From positions 108,811,087 through 108,875,086 of the forward strand of contig CM043966.1 in NCBI GenBank assembly GCA_014529385.2: a DNA stretch of 64,000 bases. The letters run 5' to 3'. Origin of the DNA: Adiantum capillus-veneris (lineage: Eukaryota; Streptophyta; Polypodiopsida; Polypodiales; Pteridaceae). Under the pieces are notes generated by a model that was given only the letters and a program-made list of their open reading frames with translations, was not told the origin of the DNA and did not search any database. Below are positions 59,690-64,000 of this stretch, piece by piece (position 1 is the first letter of the stretch; each line of letters starts with the position of its first letter). Both the position numbers and the translations under genes were made by a program.

Positions 59690-60372
59690 AGATTGCCAAT
59701 GGAATGATCTCTTTATAGCCTCATGTTCTACAAAAATTGGAGGAATTCCCTGAGCAATTCAAACAAAGAAAAAGCTACAATCCTTCACAGGATCTCTTAA
59801 TTGGATTGCTCCACATTACCCCATGGTAGCTAAGGATATGATGATTTTGAAAGCTTCAGATATATCTAAGGAGATCTTTTAGAATGAACAGTTTAGCCAT
59901 ACTGTTCAATGGATCAAAGGAATTCGTAGGCGTCTCCAGCCATTAAAGATTCCTGACAATGGTAAGATAATTGTGTATATGGATGCGTCCTAAGAAGCTT
60001 GGGGAGGCATACTTGTGAAGAAGAAGAAGGTAGCCAATGTCCAGTTATTTGCTAATACGCCTCAGTCCGCTTCTCCGATGTTGCTACACGCTATAATTCA
60101 ATCGAGCAAGAGGTTCTAGCATCAAAGAATAGTATTCTTGCTTTTTGACTGCTCTTGATAGGCAAGTATTTTGTGCTAAGAAGTGATCTTAAAATTTTTA
60201 AATCATTTCTAGACACCCATCATATTGAAAGGATAGGCAACTGCCACATGATAAGGTGGTACTACTGGTTTAGTCAATTTGACATTACATATGAACATGT
60301 GCTAGGTCAGCGGAATCAAATAGCTGAGATGTTATCCTATGCCTATCAAAAGAATGACATCCGCACCCACTA
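59690..60372 (+). pseudogene. Caulimovirid-like RT/RNase H remnant
   Basis: Frame-broken plus-strand sequence with features of the RT connection and RNase H of plant pararetroviruses. There is a DAS motif with nearby WGG (about 59980-60010), the WGG form being more usual in caulimovirids than in gypsy elements. Toward the C-terminus (60155-60372) there is a conserved ...RW...FSQFDI..EH..GQ.N...EMLS pattern (compare RW...LS...F...H..G..N..AD.LS in the family). Several stops and a frameshift near 60150 make it non-functional. It lies about 60 bp after the methyltransferase stop. A diverged gypsy origin is not excluded. Confidence 0.6.
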
Positions 60373-60835
60373 AGAAAAGCAAGAAGGAATACTCAGGCAT
60401 GTGGCCAACAAAGTCTTCTTCACTACAATAACTCCATTAAGCACTGTAGTTGCCGCGTACCACTGTACACATCCAACAGTAATCCCACTATTCACTAAAG
60501 GTGTCACACACTATTATGCATGTCACCCAAGCCTTATCCTTGAGCTGGCTTCCACTTTGACACCTCCACTAATCCCTTTCCTATATAAGCACACCAACCT
60601 GCATTCAGAAGGGCATTATTAAAAAATCTCTCATATAGTTTTTGAGCCTTTTGTACACAGGAAACCCCAAGCATTCTTTGCATTTATACTCATGACCCAT
60701 ATTACCAATCCTCATATCTTTATTGCAATCCAAATTCTTGTTGTAGTATGGGAATTTTTCATTGCAACTATAATTGAAGTACCAGAGTTTCCATATCTTT
60801 CTATTGATATTGCTAGGCATCTCTTATAGTAGCAT
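60373..60835. other. Unassigned DNA with a TATA-like box
   Basis: CTATATAAGCACACC at 60581-60595 resembles a promoter core and could belong to the pararetrovirus-like remnant upstream. No gene is recognisable. Confidence 0.4.
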
Positions 60836-61244
60836 TGTGATGTTTGATTGTGGTCTTGTATTATTGTGCACTAGTGGCATAAACCATGTGTGCATGTGTT
60901 ATCCGCAACTTGGTATCATAGTTGGTTCATCTCATTTGCTATCACCTGGTTCATTAGCCTCTAGTTTAGTATCACTTGGTCTTATATCTGTGTGGATCTA
61001 GTGCATGCTATAGTTTCTGAGTTGTAGTAACTACCAAGAGGTTAGAAGATAATATGTTTATAATCTTGTGCTATAGGGACAATGACGTGAAAATAGGCGA
61101 GCTGCAATTGGCCATAGACAGGGGTCACAGCTGTTAGGCACAGAGCCGCTAAATTGTAATGATTCTGCCTAAGCATTGAAGATAGATAATTGATTGCCCT
61201 CATCCTCCTTCATTCTCTACATCTTCTACATCATGTGTGTGTGT

Positions 61245-61315
<71 letters not shown>

Positions 61316-61339
61316 TACACATATATACACACACACACA

Positions 61340-61409
<70 letters not shown>

Positions 61410-62187
61410 AATCGAATTTATTCTGCACAGTTTTGATAAATATTTTACTTTGGAGTAAAGTTTGTTCATTCTAGTGTTTTTCCACAGTATAGGACTTCAT
61501 TCTAATCATTCTCGTGAAGTTTCAAATTTTTACCCAGGACACCCCTCGGGAGCCAGTTTTGAGGGTGCTATGGTCAAAAACTGGAAAAGTTTTGTATGTA
61601 GCACTTGTAGTTCTCAAGATGAGAAAAAATAATGCTTTTTTGAGTTTTTTTAGATTCCTTCATTTTGATGCTTGTCTCAGCCCGTACATTAGAGAAAAAG
61701 CAAGAAAATGCTGTTTTACGCTATTTTTGTGCAAATTGTTGAATTGCAAGTAAATTTTCAGGCAAACTGAGCAGGATATGAATTTTTTGCATCACACGAC
61801 CTTTGGAGAGCTCGACGAGACAAACAAATTCATATGACTCAACCCTAATCAAATTCCGAACCTATTTTTGGGCCGCTGTGCTAAAGACTGGAAGAAGGTC
61901 AAAAATAGCCACTTTTTGGCGTGAAGAAGACAACCCGTATGCACAAGGAGGCTATTCTACTGTGATGGCGCCTTGTGATTGAGATTGAGAGTGAGAGTGA
62001 GAGTGCGATTGAGAACTGTGCACAGATTGAGAGTGAGATAGCTCGGGGGTGGTCGGGAGGTTGATAGGAGCTACGCTCTTCTTGTACCCGGGAATTGATA
62101 TCAATATACATCTTTGATTTCCTGCATCTACTCTGTGTACTTGCAAATTTTTGTTATTCAGTTGTTGTATTCCCGTGTCTCATCACA
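60836..62187 (+). mobile_element. 5' LTR of a gypsy element (1352 bp)
   Basis: Begins TGTGATG and ends CATCACA, a perfect 7-bp inverted terminal repeat, and is followed by a primer-like site two bases later and then gag and pol on the same strand. It contains two (TA)n tracts (about 61247-61308 and 61343-61406) separated by a CACACA-type patch. The other LTR is beyond the window. Confidence 0.7.
61247..61406. repeat. Paired (TA)n microsatellites
   Basis: Two TA tracts of about 60 bp each, with CATATATACACATATATACACACACACAC between them. The Tyr-Ile repeats in translation are artefacts. Confidence 0.95.
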
Positions 62188-62189
62188 AG

Positions 62190-62201
62190 TGGTATCACAA
62201 G
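62190..62201 (+). other. Primer binding site (initiator tRNA-Met type)
   Basis: TGGTATCACAAG; the first eight bases match the initiator-Met site TGGTATCAGAGC, the rest diverge. Confidence 0.65.
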
Positions 62202-62299
62202 AGTCACAACAAGCGGAACTCATTCAACAGCTCACTGAAGATCTTAACAGACGTAAGAGAGCCGATAAAGAAAAGGGTACAGCTAGTTGAAGTGGAGAA

Positions 62300-63300
62300 G
62301 AAGGTGGGAGTGAAGGCCAAGGAGGAGATGGTGGTGGAATTTACATAGATCTACCTGGTGCTGAAGGATCAAAGAAGAAGAAACGGAAGAGAAGCGAGGA
62401 AGAAGGCGACGAGGACGTGGGAGAAGCTTCCAACAAACAGGTTTTCAAGAAAGCTAGACTTAATGAATTTAATGGGATACAAAAGACGGACGAAGACTTG
62501 GAAGCATGGATTGAGGAACTTGAAGATTTCTTTGCTTTGCGGGAGTTTTTTGAAGAAGCAAAGGTGAAGATTGTTATCCTACAACTCCGTAGTGTCGCAA
62601 ATCTATGGTGGAAATCGTACATGCAGACCCGTACCAACAAGAGTGATTGCATGGAAGGAATTCTGTGCAAAAGCTGAGAAAAGGTATTGTTCTCCTCACT
62701 ACAATATGGAGAAAAAAATGGAATTTTATGGTTTCAAGCAGCAAGAAGGAGACAAAACACCTTTGTTTGTGGACGAGTACAAAGGGAAATTTTTGTGTTT
62801 GCATAAATATGCTCCAGAGGTCACTGGAGATGCATTAAAGATGAAGTTTATTGAAGGCCTGCGAGATATTCTCAAGCTCCAAGTGAAGGGTGCAGGCTGC
62901 GTTGATTTCTTGGATGCGGTGGCAAAGGAAGAAAATTATGAGAAGTGGGACCAATTCAACCAAACTAGGAGGATGATTTCAACGGGCCATCATTAGAACA
63001 ATACTGCAGCAAGTCCTCAGAACCCACCAAACCAACCTTTCCCTAATAGGCAAGGTAACAATGGACAACAACCAGGAAATTTTCCTAATGGGGGAAATGG
63101 AAGTGGAAACGAAAATCAAAAGAAGCCACCTCCACAATGCTGGCAACATGACCCCAAATTTCTTGAAAGAGCTCAAAGGCTAGGATTGTGCTTCCAATGT
63201 GGAGAGGCAAGGACACTGGACGTTTGAATGTTCGAACAAAGAAATCAACAAGGCAATGCGGGCCAAGATGGATGAAATAGAGACCATCGATGAAGCGGGT
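62300..63300 (+). pseudogene. Gypsy gag
   Basis: A basic stretch (KKKKRKRSEEEGDEDVG) leads into the gag core NEFNGIQKTDEDLEAWIEEL, then LQLRSVANLWWKSYM. A frame break at about 62620-62645 follows, then AWKEFCAKAEKRYC, FVDEYKGKFLCLHKYAPE and FIEGLRDILKLQVKG (the retrotrans_gag signature, W..F...F...Y......F..L). TAG at 62994-62996 interrupts at a Gln-rich stretch (HH, stop, NNTAAS). The CCHC knuckle starts CFQCGE (about 63189) and needs a frame change to continue GHWTFEC. At least three lesions, so it is inactive. Confidence 0.85.
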
Positions 63301-63329
63301 GATAAAGGTAAGTCAACTGACCCTCCTTT

Positions 63330-63750
63330 GGAGTGTTTTACGTCTTCAATGCGACATCTGAAAGCTTCTGTGATTAAATTTGTGGGTAGAATCCAAGATC
63401 TGAAATTGAACTTCCTAATTGATTCGTGTAGCACGCATTACTTCTTGTCCATAAAACTGGTAGAGAAACTAAATCTGAAATTAACCCAGGAAATTAAAAG
63501 GCTCGTGGAACTAGCCAGTGCAAAGAAAAATCTAACAAAAGGCCTAATTGAAAATCTGTCTTTTTCTTTGAATGGTCAGAATCATAAAGGAATTTTTTAT
63601 GTCATAGACATGGGGGTGCATGACATAATTATTGGCATGGATTGGATGACTGAAAATCATGTCTTAATTGATTGTGAGGAAAGGAAAATCTCTTTTAAAT
63701 CTTCAAATGGAAGTAGTCACACTATTCAAGGGGAGCAAAGAAATTGTAAG
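63330..63750 (+). pseudogene. Gypsy aspartic protease
   Basis: In the frame FVGRIQDLKLNFLIDSCSTH the catalytic triplet reads DSC instead of DSG (codon TGT at 63427-63429), with the Asp kept. Downstream VHDIIIGMDWMTENHVLIDC gives the flap-distal IIGMDW(L/M) block and RKISF, both typical. The frame is open through this region, so this part is better preserved than gag. It cleaves the polyprotein in intact elements; glycine loss would probably cripple it. Confidence 0.85.
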
Positions 63751-64000
63751 TCCATTCTGATTTCTGCCATGAAACTGATAAGGGGGCTGAGACAAGGTTG
63801 TGAGACCTTCTTAATCTTCCCAAACGAATTAAAAGATGAAACTGAAAAGGGAAAGGGGGAAAATCCAGAGTATGTGGATAAGCTCCTTGATGAATTCAAG
63901 GATGTTTTTCTTGATGACCTGCCTGGTATGCCTCCTCCTAGATCATTAGACCGTGGGATAGACCTTTATCCAGGATCTGAACCATACTCTAGGGCCCCTT
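63751..64000 (+). CDS. Gypsy RT N-terminal linker, runs off window
   Basis: Continues the protease frame through a charged linker to LLDEFKDVFLDDLPGMPPPR, then SLDRGIDLYPGSEPYSRAP, the highly conserved entry to the gypsy RT domain (F.DVF..DLPG.PP.R..DH.I.L.PG..P...P). The window ends here, so the state of RT, RNase H and integrase is unknown. The frame is open across this stretch. Confidence 0.85.

Noticed and set aside
60911-60920. TGGTATCATA as a pararetrovirus primer site after the RNase H remnant
   Set aside because: It falls inside the LTR defined by TGTGATG/CATCACA (60836-62187), so a chance match is the simpler reading.
61190-61469. Tyr-Ile repeat open frames
   Set aside because: Translation of (TA)n tracts.

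Overview
This is nuclear DNA of a land plant. The evidence is plant-type LTR retrotransposons of both superfamilies (three of them carrying initiator-Met tRNA-type primer sites), an L1-type LINE with a DUF4283/zinc-knuckle ORF1, a CACTA-type transposon end, a fragment resembling a plant pararetrovirus, and GT-AG introns. Heavy transposon nesting, long microsatellites and a bacterial-type methyltransferase gene cut by introns would fit a fern, lycophyte or bryophyte. That last step is a weak inference. No tRNA, rRNA or well-known single-copy plant gene was seen.

Layout. Positions 1-7043 and 29134-34122 are two blocks of one satellite of about 187 bp. Its monomer is almost wholly self-complementary: two 64-nt arms in inverted orientation, separated by spacers of about 45 and 16 nt. 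Between the blocks lie degraded unknown coding remnants (7.9-12.6 kb), a gypsy 3' LTR with the last codons of pol (13.0-14.5 kb), a complete non-autonomous LTR element with 2.26-2.29 kb LTRs and a matching 4-bp target duplication (16246-22825), and gypsy gag and RT remnants (24.4-28.9 kb). A broken Copia element follows on the minus strand (34123 to about 37300), fused directly to the satellite. Next come a gypsy RT scrap (38.7-39.0 kb), a near-perfect 72-bp-arm foldback (39.4-39.6 kb), a minus-strand L1-like LINE (about 41.2-47.0 kb), a CACTA-like terminus (47460), and a very large 4.27-kb LTR holding a 152-bp tandem array (48664-52936) with a perfect 12-nt primer site after it.

The most unusual locus is at 54.4-59.6 kb. 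A GC-rich stretch contains a 25-bp-arm hairpin and ten CACGTG G-boxes within 218 bp. It is followed by a TATA-like box and a plus-strand gene of about ten or more exons. The gene encodes an N-terminal ParB/Srx-like domain (DGNHRLEA motif) and ends in an amino-type DNA methyltransferase motif I (DCFAGVGT). This architecture is known from bacterial and phage DNA methylases, but here it is spread over spliceosomal introns. This copy carries in-frame stops and frame breaks, so it is either a decaying copy or contains base-calling errors. Directly downstream is a caulimovirid-like RT/RNase H remnant, then a plus-strand gypsy element (5' LTR 60836-62187, gag, protease, start of RT) that runs off the window.

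Almost everything here is selfish or decayed DNA. Several stop codons, in unrelated elements, sit where Gln (CAG) or Arg (CGA) would be expected. That pattern fits C-to-T decay of methylated cytosines.
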